Of a DNA stretch of 34,822 nt, positions 14,139 through 22,157 are shown one piece after another. This stretch comes from Merdimonas faecigallinarum (GTDB lineage Bacteria; Bacillota; Clostridia; Lachnospirales; Lachnospiraceae), in NCBI GenBank assembly GCA_019119285.1, contig DWXJ01000093.1:1-34822 (forward strand), written 5' to 3'. The position numbers and the translations under genes are program-made. Under the pieces are notes generated by a model. That model had not been told where the DNA came from, ran no database searches, and saw only the letters and a list, made by a program, of their open reading frames with translations. Position 1 is the first letter of the stretch. Each line of letters begins with the position of its first letter.

Positions 14139-16049
14139 ATGGCAATGTCAGATTATGAGAAGGCGTACAGACTTGGAAAAAAAGATTATCAGTACCGTGC
14201 GATGCACGGGATGCATCCGACGCTTGAGGTGCTGGACGATGTCCTGCCGCCCAAAGGCTCTTATTCTGAGGTCCCCCTGGGACTGGTGCAGATCCCTCTG
14301 GATCAGGTGGTCGGAACCAAAACCAACAGCAGAAGCAATGCGTTTGCCGGCAATTTCATGCCGATTCTGAGAGCGGACACAGAGTTTGCCCAGAAATGGG
14401 TCAGCTTAAGTGTCAGCCATGTCAATGAAGGGATTCATACGCCGATCAAGGCTTATGAATATATGAACAAGTTTTATGTGGAGGAAGGAAACAAACGCGT
14501 CAGCGTAATGAAATATTTCGGAGTGGTTTCCTCGCCCGGCATGGTGACCCGCATCGTTCCGAAACGTACGGAAGAGAAAGAAAATAAGCTGTATTATGAG
14601 TTTATGGACTTTTATGACCTTTCCAAAGTCAATTTTATCTGGTTTACAAAGCTTGGAAGTTTTGAGAAGCTGCAGGAAGCGGTGGGAAAAGGTCCTGATG
14701 AGGAGTGGAGTTATGACGACCGTCTGGATTTCAGTTCCATTTATACCCGGTTTAAGGCAGAATACCAGGATGCGGGAGATCCAATTCCCTCGATCACGGT
14801 AGGGGACGCATTTCTGTCTTTTATCACCCTGTATGGCTATCAGGAAGTCTGCGAGAAGACCACAAATGAATTAAAAGAACTGATTTCCAAAAGCTGGGAG
14901 GAGTTCAAGCTGTTGTCGGAAGACGAAGAGATCGATCTGAAAATGGATCCCAATACAGAGAAGAAGCCGCTCCTGAGCAGACTTTTGCAGCCCAGCATTA
15001 CCAGGCTTCAGATCGCCTTCCTCTATGAGAAGACGATCACCTCCTCGGCATGGACTTATGCGCACGAACTGGGAAGACTTCACCTGGAACAGACATTTCC
15101 GGAGGAGGTCAGCACCTGTTATTATGAAAATGTCACAAAAGACAATATCGACGAGATTCTGGAAGAAGCCGTACAGAAAGGCTGCGATATCATCTTTACC
15201 ACAACGCCGGTGATGGTGCAGGCCAGTGTAAAAGCAGCCATTGCCCACCCGAAGGTGCGGATCCTGAACTGTTCGGTGAATACCATGCACCGGTATATCC
15301 GGACTTATTATGCCAGAATGCATGAGGCAAAATTCCTGATGGGCGCTATCGCGGGAGCCATGGCGGAAAACAACCGCCTGTCCTATATCGCCGATTATCC
15401 GATCTACGGAACTATCGCCAATATCAATGCATTTGCACTGGGAGCCCAGATGACAAACCCGCATGCCGAGGTTTACCTGGAGTGGACATCAGTGAAAGAT
15501 ATTGACGTGATGGAAAATGTAAAGCGGACGAACTCCAGCTGTATTTCCGGAAAAGATATGGTGATCCCGGAAGAGGCGTCCCGGTTCTTTGGCATCTATC
15601 ATCTGGAGAACGGTACGCCCCACAATCTGGCCATGCCGGTATGGCACTGGGGAAAATTCTATGAACAGCTGATCCGGACGATCATGAACGGAACCTGGAG
15701 TTATGATGACGATCCGTCTTCCAGCAAGGCCATCAACTACTGGTGGGGCATGACCTCAGGGGTAGTCGATGTGATCTGCTCCCAGAATCTGCCGCTTGGC
15801 ATGAAGCGTCTGGTACGGGTATTAAAAGGCGCCATCTCCTCTGGAGAATTTAACGTATTCAGCGGGGTGCTGCACTCTCAGAGCGGGATCGTTCAGCCGG
15901 ATCCTTATAAGGCCCTGTCTCCGGAAGAGATCGTGACCATGGACTGGCTGGCGGATAATGTGATCGGAGAGATCCCGCCCGAGGATAAGCTGGAAGAAGA
16001 GTCCAAGGCTGTGGTACAGCAGCAGGGCGTAGAAAAAACGAAAGGTTAA
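14139..16049 (+). CDS. ParB-like domain fused to a BMP (PnrA/Med-type) ligand-binding domain
   Basis: A 636-residue protein with no signal peptide, lipobox or membrane helix, so it should be cytoplasmic. Residues about 45-140 resemble the ParB/sulfiredoxin-like fold: VQIPLDQVVGT is followed by FYVEEGNKRVSVMKYFG (EGNKR at 116-120), like the nucleotide-binding motif of ParB-type proteins. Residues about 288-610 match the BMP family (RLQIAFLYEK, CDIIFTTTPVMVQASVKAAI, GAIAGAMAENN). BMP domains normally bind nucleosides as surface lipoproteins or, in Bacillus Med, act inside the cell. No ABC permease genes are nearby. An intracellular sensor is a reasonable inference but is unproven. AAAGGAG overlaps the stop codon of the acetyltransferase. 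Confidence 0.72.
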   Translation: MAMSDYEKAYRLGKKDYQYRAMHGMHPTLEVLDDVLPPKGSYSEVPLGLVQIPLDQVVGTKTNSRSNAFAGNFMPILRADTEFAQKWVSLSVSHVNEGIHTPIKAYEYMNKFYVEEGNKRVSVMKYFGVVSSPGMVTRIVPKRTEEKENKLYYEFMDFYDLSKVNFIWFTKLGSFEKLQEAVGKGPDEEWSYDDRLDFSSIYTRFKAEYQDAGDPIPSITVGDAFLSFITLYGYQEVCEKTTNELKELISKSWEEFKLLSEDEEIDLKMDPNTEKKPLLSRLLQPSITRLQIAFLYEKTITSSAWTYAHELGRLHLEQTFPEEVSTCYYENVTKDNIDEILEEAVQKGCDIIFTTTPVMVQASVKAAIAHPKVRILNCSVNTMHRYIRTYYARMHEAKFLMGAIAGAMAENNRLSYIADYPIYGTIANINAFALGAQMTNPHAEVYLEWTSVKDIDVMENVKRTNSSCISGKDMVIPEEASRFFGIYHLENGTPHNLAMPVWHWGKFYEQLIRTIMNGTWSYDDDPSSSKAINYWWGMTSGVVDVICSQNLPLGMKRLVRVLKGAISSGEFNVFSGVLHSQSGIVQPDPYKALSPEEIVTMDWLADNVIGEIPPEDKLEEESKAVVQQQGVEKTKG

Positions 16050-16061
16050 TGATGGAAAAGC

Positions 16062-16682
16062 ATGAGAATACTTGCGATCGCAGATGAGGAATCCGCTTAT
16101 CTGTGGGATTACTTTGAAAAAAGCAAACTGGAGGGGATCGACCTGATCATATCCTGCGGGGATCTGGCTCCGGAGTATCTGTCTTTTCTTGCCACATTTA
16201 CATCGGCGCCTGTACTGTATGTTCACGGCAATCATGACAGCAAATATGAAAAGCATCCGCCGGAAGGCTGTATCTGCATCGAAGATCAGATCTATGTTTT
16301 TCAGGGGATCCGCATTCTCGGGCTTGGCGGATCCATGCGTTACCGCCCGGGAAGCCATCAGTATACCGAAGGGCAGATGCGCGCCCGGATCCGGAAACTC
16401 TGGTTCCAGTTATTCCGGCACAGAGGATTTGACATTCTGGTGACCCATGCGCCGGCCTATCAGTTAAACGACGGGCGGGATCTGCCGCATCAGGGATTCC
16501 AGGCATTCATCAGCCTGATGGAAAAGTACCGTCCCAGGTTTTTCCTGCACGGGCATGTGCATAAATCATACGGAAGACAGCATAAACGGTATGATAAATA
16601 CCTGGATACACATGTGATCAATGCTTTTGACCGGTGTGTGTTCGATTATGAGGATGAAAATTTAAAAGAGCATTTATACTAG
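16062..16682 (+). CDS. Calcineurin-like metallophosphoesterase with altered first motif
   Basis: A 206-residue YfcE/MJ0936-like phosphoesterase. Metal and catalytic motifs in order are IADEES (D8, E10), SCGDL (D34), GNHD (N57, H58, D59), THAPA and GHVH (H165, H167). The first motif is normally D-x-H. Here it is D-E-E, so a glutamate stands where a metal-binding histidine is expected. The other motifs are intact, so the enzyme may still be active with changed metal preference. The ribosome binding site (TGGAAAAG) is weak and the start is 12 bases after the BMP gene stop, which suggests coupling. Its substrate is unknown. Confidence 0.8.
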   Translation: MRILAIADEESAYLWDYFEKSKLEGIDLIISCGDLAPEYLSFLATFTSAPVLYVHGNHDSKYEKHPPEGCICIEDQIYVFQGIRILGLGGSMRYRPGSHQYTEGQMRARIRKLWFQLFRHRGFDILVTHAPAYQLNDGRDLPHQGFQAFISLMEKYRPRFFLHGHVHKSYGRQHKRYDKYLDTHVINAFDRCVFDYEDENLKEHLY

Positions 16683-16683
16683 T

Positions 16684-16729
16684 TCAAATGGGGACGGGGG
16701 ATTTCTGAAAATCCCCCGTCCCCATTTGA
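16684..16729. repeat. REP-like palindrome, GGGGACGGGGG family, copy 1
   Basis: Two arms of 21 bases (16684-16704 and 16709-16729) pair perfectly around CTGA. The core is AATGGGGACGGGGGATTT. No T-run follows on either strand. Nearly the same core recurs at 27653. It fills the gap between the phosphoesterase stop and the csoR promoter and may also hinder readthrough. Confidence 0.8.
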
Positions 16730-16740
16730 CAAAAAACTGC

Positions 16741-16769
16741 TTGCAATATACCCCATAAGGGTATATACT
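16741..16769 (+). promoter_or_regulatory. csoR-copA promoter with a CsoR operator in the spacer
   Basis: TTGCAA (16741-16746), a 17-base spacer and TATACT (16764-16769). The spacer holds ATATACCC (16746-16753), five bases, then GGGTATAT (16759-16766). This matches the pattern of known CsoR operators, TATACCC near GGGTATA. Apo-CsoR bound here would cover both promoter boxes, and Cu(I) would release it. Confidence 0.85.
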
Positions 16770-16792
16770 TATTTCCGTAAGGAGGAGCGGAC

Positions 16793-17092
16793 ATGGAAGA
16801 GATGAAATGTATACACGCGAAAAAGGAGCGGTCCGAGGAGGAGTTTAAGGATCTGATCCATCGCCTGAACCGGATTGAAGGACAGGTAAGAGGGATTAAA
16901 AGGATGGTGGAGGACGAGGCGTATTGTCCGGATATTCTGATCCAGGTATCTGCAGTGAATTCGGCGCTGAATAGTTTTAGCAAGGTGTTGTTGGGAAATC
17001 ATATCCGTACCTGTGTGGCCGATGATATCCGAAATGGACAGGAGGAGACGATCGACGAGCTGGTCACGCTTTTGCAGAAGCTGATGAAGTAG
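16793..17092 (+). CDS. csoR: Copper-sensing repressor CsoR
   Basis: A 99-residue all-helical repressor of the CsoR/RcnR family (DUF156). The Cu(I) ligand set of CsoR is present as C45, H70 and C74, in AYCPDIL and HIRTC. Tyrosine 44 sits before the first cysteine, as in copper sensors, and the RcnR nickel/cobalt N-terminal histidine pattern is absent. An additional C6/H8 pair near the N terminus is not part of the standard site. Start ATG 16793 has AAGGAGGAG. The operator in its own promoter and the adjacent copA both support copper-responsive autoregulation. Confidence 0.92.
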   Translation: MEEMKCIHAKKERSEEEFKDLIHRLNRIEGQVRGIKRMVEDEAYCPDILIQVSAVNSALNSFSKVLLGNHIRTCVADDIRNGQEETIDELVTLLQKLMK

Positions 17093-17148
17093 GCGGGACC
17101 GGATCGGGAAATGATAGAGAGTGAGAAAACGTAAGGAGGTGTAGGAAG

Positions 17149-19665
17149 ATGGAACAATATACTGTAACTGGAATGAGCTGCGCCGCCTGCAGTGCAAGAG
17201 TGGAGAAAGCGGTGTCCGGGGTTCCGGGAGTGACATCCTGTTCGGTCAGCCTTCTGACTAACTCAATGGGAGTGGAAGGCACCGCTTCTTCCGGAGATAT
17301 CATCGCTGCTGTGGAAGCGGCCGGTTATGGAGCGGCGCCAAAAGGAGCCGGAGAAAAGAAAAACGCTGCAAAAGCGGCAGAGGAAGAAGCGCTGAAGGAT
17401 AAAGAGACGCCGGTATTGAAAAGACGGCTGATCGCATCCCTGTGTTTTTTACTCCCGCTCATGTATGTGTCCATGGGGCATACCATGTGGGGATGGCCGC
17501 TGCCTTCCGCCCTGGCGGGAAATCATGTGGCCACGGGCCTTTTCCAGATGTTGTTTGCGGCCATTGTTATGGTGATCAATCAGAAATTTTTCATAAGCGG
17601 TTTCCGGAGCATGATCCACAGGGCGCCGAATATGGACGCGCTGGTAGCGCTGGGGTCCGGGGCATCTTTTTTGTATAGCACGTATGTACTGTTTGCAATG
17701 ACAGGAGCCCAGATGCAGATGGATCATGAAAAAGTCATGTCCTATATGCATGATCTGTACTTTGAGTCGGCGGCCATGATCCTGACTCTGATCACGGTGG
17801 GCAAGATGCTGGAGGCAAGATCCAAAGGAAAGACTACAGACGCGTTGAAAAGTCTGATGCGCCTTTCCCCTGAGACTGCAGTGGTAGTAAGAGCAGGCAA
17901 AGAACAGGAAGTGCGGATCGAAGAAGTGCGGATCGGAGACATTTTTGTAGTACGTCCCGGAGAGCACATCCCGGTGGACGGGAGGATCCTGGAAGGAAGC
18001 AGCGCTGTCAATGAATCCGCGCTGACCGGCGAGAGTATTCCCGTAGATAAAGAAGCCGGGGATCTGGTGTCCGCGGCTACCTTAAATCAATCCGGCTTTC
18101 TCCGGTGTGAGGCGACCCGGGTAGGAGAGGATACGACGCTTTCCCAGATCATCCAGATGGTCAGCGATGCCGCAGCTACCAAAGCGCCGATCGCGAAAGT
18201 AGCAGACCGGGTGTCCGGTATCTTTGTGCCGGCGGTGATCACCATTGCGCTGGTGACGCTTGCTGTCTGGCTTATCGCCGGGCAGAGCACCGGGTTCGCC
18301 GTGGCAAGGGCTGTATCGGTTCTGGTGATCAGCTGTCCCTGCGCTCTGGGACTTGCCACGCCGGTGGCGATCATGGTGGGAAACGGCATGGGCGCCAAAA
18401 ACGGCATCCTGTTTAAAACTGCAGTTTCCCTGGAAGAAGCGGGGAAGACGCAGATCATTGCCCTGGATAAGACCGGGACCATTACAAGCGGCGAGCCGAA
18501 GGTAACGGATATCTTGACTGCACAGGGTGTGACAGAGGAAGAACTGTTAAAAGACGCGCTTTCCCTGGAGCAAAAAAGCGAACATCCGCTGGCAGGAGCC
18601 ATTCTCGCCCTTGGAGAGGAACGGGATCTTACTCCGGCAGAGGTCACAGACTTCCGGGCGCTTCCGGGGAACGGACTGTCCGCAGTCTTAAACGGAGAGG
18701 AAATCTACGGCGGCAATCTGACCTTCATCCGCCAGCAGGCGAATGTGCCAGAGGAAATAGCAAAGCAGGCAGAACGATTTGCGGAAGACGGAAAGACGCC
18801 GCTCTTTTTTGGACGTGGCGGACGGATCACCGGTGTGATCGCCGTGGCGGATGTGATCAAGGAGGACAGCCCCCGCGCAGTGAAAGAATTGCAGAATATG
18901 GGGCTTCATGTGGTCATGCTGACTGGAGACAATGAGCGCACGGCCAGAGCCATCGGACACCAGGCCGGTGTTGATGAAGTGATCGCCGGAGTCCTGCCGG
19001 ATGGAAAAGAAGCAGTGATCCGGAAATTAAAGCGCAAAGGCCGGGTGGCAATGGTGGGAGACGGTATCAACGATGCGCCGGCTCTGACCAGAGCGGATAT
19101 CGGTATTGCGATTGGAGCAGGTACAGATATCGCTGTCGATGCGGCGGATATTGTGCTGATGAAGAGCCGGTTAAGCGACGTTCCTGCCGCGATCCGGTTA
19201 AGCCGGGCCACGCTTCGGAACATCCATGAAAATCTGTTCTGGGCATTTTTCTACAATGTGATCGGCATCCCGCTGGCGTCTGGCGTCTGGTTCCCGTTGT
19301 TTGGCTGGAAGCTGAATCCCATGTTCGGCGCGGCGGCCATGAGCCTGTCCAGTTTCTGCGTCGTAACGAATGCGCTGCGTCTGAACTGGTTCCGGATGCA
19401 TGACGCATCCAGAGATAAAAAAAGAATCACCATCAATCAGAAGGAGGAAAAAACAATGGAAAAAACAATGAAGATCGAAGGTATGATGTGCGGACACTGT
19501 GAGGCGAGAGTGAAAAAATGCCTGGAGGCGCTGCCGGGAGTAGAGGAAGCGGTTGTCAGCCATGAAAACGGTACCGCTGTGGTTACATTGAGTACAGATG
19601 TGGTGGACGATGTTCTGAAAAAAGCAGTGGAGGATCAGGATTACCAGGTGCTTGGGATCCAGTAA
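17149..19665 (+). CDS. copA: Cu(I)-exporting P1B-type ATPase with C-terminal CopZ-like domain
   Basis: An 838-residue copper pump. The order is an N-terminal HMA domain (GMSCAAC; C11 and C14), the membrane region, the actuator loop with TGES, the CPC metal site (from residue 396), the phosphorylation site DKTGT (D440), SEHPLAG, and GDGINDAP near 638. The last helix carries MSLSS, typical of Cu(I) pumps. It then continues in frame through a lysine-rich linker into a second HMA domain (MCGHC; C781 and C784). That last part looks like a separate CopZ chaperone joined to the pump. Just before its methionine 770 stands a perfect ribosome binding site. CsoR control is expected. Confidence 0.92.
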   Translation: MEQYTVTGMSCAACSARVEKAVSGVPGVTSCSVSLLTNSMGVEGTASSGDIIAAVEAAGYGAAPKGAGEKKNAAKAAEEEALKDKETPVLKRRLIASLCFLLPLMYVSMGHTMWGWPLPSALAGNHVATGLFQMLFAAIVMVINQKFFISGFRSMIHRAPNMDALVALGSGASFLYSTYVLFAMTGAQMQMDHEKVMSYMHDLYFESAAMILTLITVGKMLEARSKGKTTDALKSLMRLSPETAVVVRAGKEQEVRIEEVRIGDIFVVRPGEHIPVDGRILEGSSAVNESALTGESIPVDKEAGDLVSAATLNQSGFLRCEATRVGEDTTLSQIIQMVSDAAATKAPIAKVADRVSGIFVPAVITIALVTLAVWLIAGQSTGFAVARAVSVLVISCPCALGLATPVAIMVGNGMGAKNGILFKTAVSLEEAGKTQIIALDKTGTITSGEPKVTDILTAQGVTEEELLKDALSLEQKSEHPLAGAILALGEERDLTPAEVTDFRALPGNGLSAVLNGEEIYGGNLTFIRQQANVPEEIAKQAERFAEDGKTPLFFGRGGRITGVIAVADVIKEDSPRAVKELQNMGLHVVMLTGDNERTARAIGHQAGVDEVIAGVLPDGKEAVIRKLKRKGRVAMVGDGINDAPALTRADIGIAIGAGTDIAVDAADIVLMKSRLSDVPAAIRLSRATLRNIHENLFWAFFYNVIGIPLASGVWFPLFGWKLNPMFGAAAMSLSSFCVVTNALRLNWFRMHDASRDKKRITINQKEEKTMEKTMKIEGMMCGHCEARVKKCLEALPGVEEAVVSHENGTAVVTLSTDVVDDVLKKAVEDQDYQVLGIQ
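19456..19665 (+). CDS. Possible independent CopZ-like chaperone from an internal start in copA
   Basis: AAGGAGG (19441-19447) and an eight-base A-rich spacer precede ATG 19456, in the copA frame. Initiation here would give a 69-residue HMA protein starting MEKTMKIEGMMCGHC, the size and form of free CopZ copper chaperones, with the MXCXXC copper site. I see the signals, but use of this start is inferred. The same residues are also the end of the pump. Confidence 0.5.
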   Translation: MEKTMKIEGMMCGHCEARVKKCLEALPGVEEAVVSHENGTAVVTLSTDVVDDVLKKAVEDQDYQVLGIQ

Positions 19666-19671
19666 GAGGGG

Positions 19672-20592
19672 ATGAAGTATTATCTTGCGCCCCTGGAGGG
19701 GATCACTACCTACGTATACCGGAGGGCATACCATACATTTTTTCATCCGATGGATCAATATTTTACCCCCTTTTTTGTGCCTCATACGAAGCGGGGATTC
19801 AATGAAAGGGAACAAAGCGAGATCCTTCCGGAGCATAACCCGGGGATGTGCCTGGTGCCTCAGATCATGTCCAATGACGCAGAAGGTTTTTTGCAGACAG
19901 AGGAAAAGCTGCGGGAATATGGGTATGAAGAGGTGAACCTGAATCTGGGCTGCCCCTCCAAAACCGTGGTGAGAAAGAACCGGGGGTCGGGATTTCTGGC
20001 CCTGCCGGAGGAACTGGACCGTTTTCTGGACCAGATCTACAGCCGGTCCAAAGGAAAGATATCCATTAAGACCAGGCTGGGGAAATATGAACCGGAAGAG
20101 TTTGAGCGGATCCTGGAGATCTATAACCAGTATCCGGTAGAAGAACTGATCATCCATCCCAGGGTGCAGCAGGATTATTACAAAAACCATCCGGATCTGA
20201 ACGCGTTCCGGAAGGCGCTGGAGCATACGAAGATCCCGGTCTGCTATAACGGAGACATTTTTACACCGGAGGATCAGGAGACGCTTACAAGACAGTTTCC
20301 CCGTCTGGACCGCATCATGCTTGGCAGAGGGATCCTGCGGGATCCCGGCCTTTTGGGAAACTTATGCGGGGAAGGGAAGGCGCCCGGGAAAGTAGTCCGG
20401 GGATTTCTGGAAAAGATCCTCTGGGATTATCAGGAAATCTGTCCGGAAGAGAAGCATGTGCTTTTCAAAATGAAAGAATTATGGGCCTATATGGGAACGA
20501 TGTTTCCGGAGAGGAAAGAGGCGCTGGAGCGCCTGCGGAAGGCAGAAACGATCAAAAGCTATCAGATGGCTGTGAAAGAGATCCTGGGATAA
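19672..20592 (+). CDS. tRNA-dihydrouridine synthase family protein
   Basis: A 306-residue FMN-dependent Dus enzyme, which reduces uridine in tRNA with NADPH. It opens with YLAPLEGITT, as in the family. It carries NLNLGCPSK with the catalytic cysteine C94, then ISIKTRLG, ELIIHPRVQQDYY, PVCYNGDIFT and LGRGILRDP, the phosphate-binding end of the barrel. The usual K-x-G-A-G-A-L after the cysteine is replaced here by KNRGSGFLAL. It is somewhat shorter than DusB and lacks a long C-terminal helical tail. The start follows the copA stop by six bases with AGAGGGG very close to the ATG, so translation may depend on copA. Confidence 0.88.
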   Translation: MKYYLAPLEGITTYVYRRAYHTFFHPMDQYFTPFFVPHTKRGFNEREQSEILPEHNPGMCLVPQIMSNDAEGFLQTEEKLREYGYEEVNLNLGCPSKTVVRKNRGSGFLALPEELDRFLDQIYSRSKGKISIKTRLGKYEPEEFERILEIYNQYPVEELIIHPRVQQDYYKNHPDLNAFRKALEHTKIPVCYNGDIFTPEDQETLTRQFPRLDRIMLGRGILRDPGLLGNLCGEGKAPGKVVRGFLEKILWDYQEICPEEKHVLFKMKELWAYMGTMFPERKEALERLRKAETIKSYQMAVKEILG

Positions 20593-20605
20593 GGGGTCTC
20601 TTTTT
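20578..20605 (+). terminator. Intrinsic terminator at the end of the dihydrouridine synthase gene
   Basis: GAGATCCT (20578-20585) pairs with GGGGTCTC (20593-20600) with two G-T pairs and a seven-base loop, then five T. It overlaps the stop codon and ends just before the -35 box of the next promoter. Confidence 0.6.
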
Positions 20606-20609
20606 CGGC

Positions 20610-20638
20610 TTTACATTTCCGGCGTGCTGCACTATAAT
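20610..20638 (+). promoter_or_regulatory. Promoter of the prolyl-tRNA editing gene
   Basis: TTTACA (20610-20615), a 17-base spacer and TATAAT (20633-20638), leaving a leader of about 34 bases with AAAGGAG. Confidence 0.75.
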
Positions 20639-20678
20639 ATAAGGAAATTTAGTTCTGAGCGGAAAGGAGAAAAGCGCC

Positions 20679-21170
20679 ATGGAAGATCAGAAACAAAGAG
20701 TATATGACGCATTAGATAAGTTAAAAATCAAATACGAAGTGGTAGAACATGAGCCGGTTCATACCATGGAAGATATGGACAGGCTGGGACTGCCTGAAAA
20801 GGGAACCCTGTGCAAGAACCTGTTTTTGCGGGACGCAAAGGGAAAACGCCATTTTCTGGTGACCTGCGAGGAAAGTAAGAAGGTGGACCTTAAGGCGCTG
20901 GGACGTCAGCTTGGCGGAGGCAACTTAAGTTTTGCGTCCGAAGAAAGACTGGAAAAATATCTGGGACTGAAGCAGGGAAGTGTTTCTCCCTTCGGGCTGA
21001 TGAACGACACCGATCATCAGGTGGAATTTTTTATTGACAAGGATCTGAGCAGGTGCAAGAGCCTGGGCATTCATCCTCTTGAAAATACGGCCACCGTATT
21101 TTTATCTTACAAAGACCTGGATAAATTTTTATGGGATCTGGATGTTGATGTGATCAAGATCAAGATCTGA
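20679..21170 (+). CDS. YbaK/ProX-type prolyl-tRNA editing protein (PrdX-like)
   Basis: A 163-residue free-standing editing domain that hydrolyses mischarged aminoacyl-tRNA, most often Ala-tRNA(Pro). It matches the PrdX/ProXp-ala branch: EHEPVHTMEDM, LCKNLFLRD, the lysine-containing KKVDLKALG, LSFASEERLEKYLGLKQGSVSPFGLMND, and the late HPLENTATVFLS. The ATG follows AAAGGAGAAAAGCGCC. In amino-acid-fermenting Clostridia a PrdX-like gene sits in the proline reductase cluster. No proline reductase genes are seen here. Confidence 0.87.
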   Translation: MEDQKQRVYDALDKLKIKYEVVEHEPVHTMEDMDRLGLPEKGTLCKNLFLRDAKGKRHFLVTCEESKKVDLKALGRQLGGGNLSFASEERLEKYLGLKQGSVSPFGLMNDTDHQVEFFIDKDLSRCKSLGIHPLENTATVFLSYKDLDKFLWDLDVDVIKIKI

Positions 21171-21192
21171 GAAAGTGAGGAAACAGATAGAT

Positions 21193-22140
21193 ATGGAACA
21201 GCAGCAGGGAAATCCCAGACCGCCCATGCCCCCGGAAAATTACGGGAAACGCATGTGGCAGTTATGGGGTCCTATCCTGATCAAGTGGGGGATCGAGTTT
21301 CTGGTATCACTCCTGGCAATGACTGCGCTTGCCATGGCGTACCAGCTGACTGACCCGGCGGCCTTCCGTGCGGCGATGGAGAGCCAGGAAGCCATGTTTG
21401 ATCTGTATGACAGGCTGATCAGCAGTTATCTGGAGGCGGGAACGCTGATCCAGGGCGCGGCATCGCTTGTGATCATACCGGTAATGTGGATTTTCTTCCA
21501 TCAGGACAGAGTAAAAGAAAGAAGGCTTGGGATCATCCCCAATAAAAAGGCTCCGGTCTGGAAATATGCCGCAGTCATTCTTATGGCGCTGGCGCTTTGC
21601 CTGGGGCTGAATAATCTGATCAACATCGGGAATCTTGGAGCGTCCGATGAGGTCTATACGGAAACCATGAATACGCTTTATTCGGCTGCGCTTCCGGTGC
21701 AGATCATCGCTCTTGGCATACTGGTGCCGATCAGCGAAGAACTGGTATTCCGCGGACTCTTATTTAAACGGCTGCGGGAGAGAGGGACCTTCCTGCAGGC
21801 GGCGCTTTATTCGGCAGTTGTATTCGGACTGATGCATATGAACATGGTGCAGATGCTCTATGCATTTATTCTTGGCATGATGCTGGCCTATGTTTGTGAG
21901 AAATACGGTTCCGTAAAGGCGCCGATCCTGGCACATATGACGATGAACCTTCTGTCTGTCGCGGCCACTTATGCAGGGCTGATGGACTGGCTGATGGAAG
22001 ACATCCTGCGGATCGGTACGGTAACAGTGATCTGTGCGGCCGTAGCGGCAAGCATGTTTGTATTCATGCAGCGGATTGAGGAAAAACCGGATATCCCGGG
22101 AAATAATGATCAAAATGGCGGAAAACTGGCGGCTGTATAG
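21193..22140 (+). CDS. CPBP-family intramembrane metalloprotease
   Basis: A 315-residue membrane protein with about seven to eight hydrophobic segments and the CPBP (Abi/Rce1-like) signature. It has EELVFR (E182, E183, R187), GLMHMN (H215) and AHMTMN (H248), which place the catalytic glutamate and histidines inside the bilayer. Relatives process prenylated proteins in eukaryotes and take part in bacteriocin self-immunity or signal-protein cleavage in bacteria. Which applies here cannot be told. The GTG at 21175 is an alternative start; ATG 21193 gives a normal soluble N-terminal tail. It follows the editing gene by 22 bases. The terminator stem includes its last codons. Confidence 0.83.
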   Translation: MEQQQGNPRPPMPPENYGKRMWQLWGPILIKWGIEFLVSLLAMTALAMAYQLTDPAAFRAAMESQEAMFDLYDRLISSYLEAGTLIQGAASLVIIPVMWIFFHQDRVKERRLGIIPNKKAPVWKYAAVILMALALCLGLNNLINIGNLGASDEVYTETMNTLYSAALPVQIIALGILVPISEELVFRGLLFKRLRERGTFLQAALYSAVVFGLMHMNMVQMLYAFILGMMLAYVCEKYGSVKAPILAHMTMNLLSVAATYAGLMDWLMEDILRIGTVTVICAAVAASMFVFMQRIEEKPDIPGNNDQNGGKLAAV

Positions 22141-22153
22141 CTGCCGGTTTTTT
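22122..22153 (+). terminator. Intrinsic terminator overlapping the CPBP gene stop
   Basis: AAAACTGGCGGC (22122-22133) pairs with GCTGCCGGTTTT (22140-22151) with two G-T pairs and a TGTATA loop, running into six T. The TAG stop lies in the loop and stem. Confidence 0.75.
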
Positions 22154-22157
22154 AATA

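Noticed and set aside
16684..16729. Calling the GGGGACGGGGG palindromes ordinary Rho-independent terminators
   Set aside because: Neither copy is followed by a T-run in either direction, the stems are longer than needed, and the same core occurs at two unrelated sites. A repeat element fits better, although some termination effect is possible.
19390..19460. A frameshift or assembly error joining copA and copZ
   Set aside because: The frame is continuous with a plausible lysine-rich linker and no indel signature, and fused forms are plausible in Clostridia. It is reported as a fusion finding instead.
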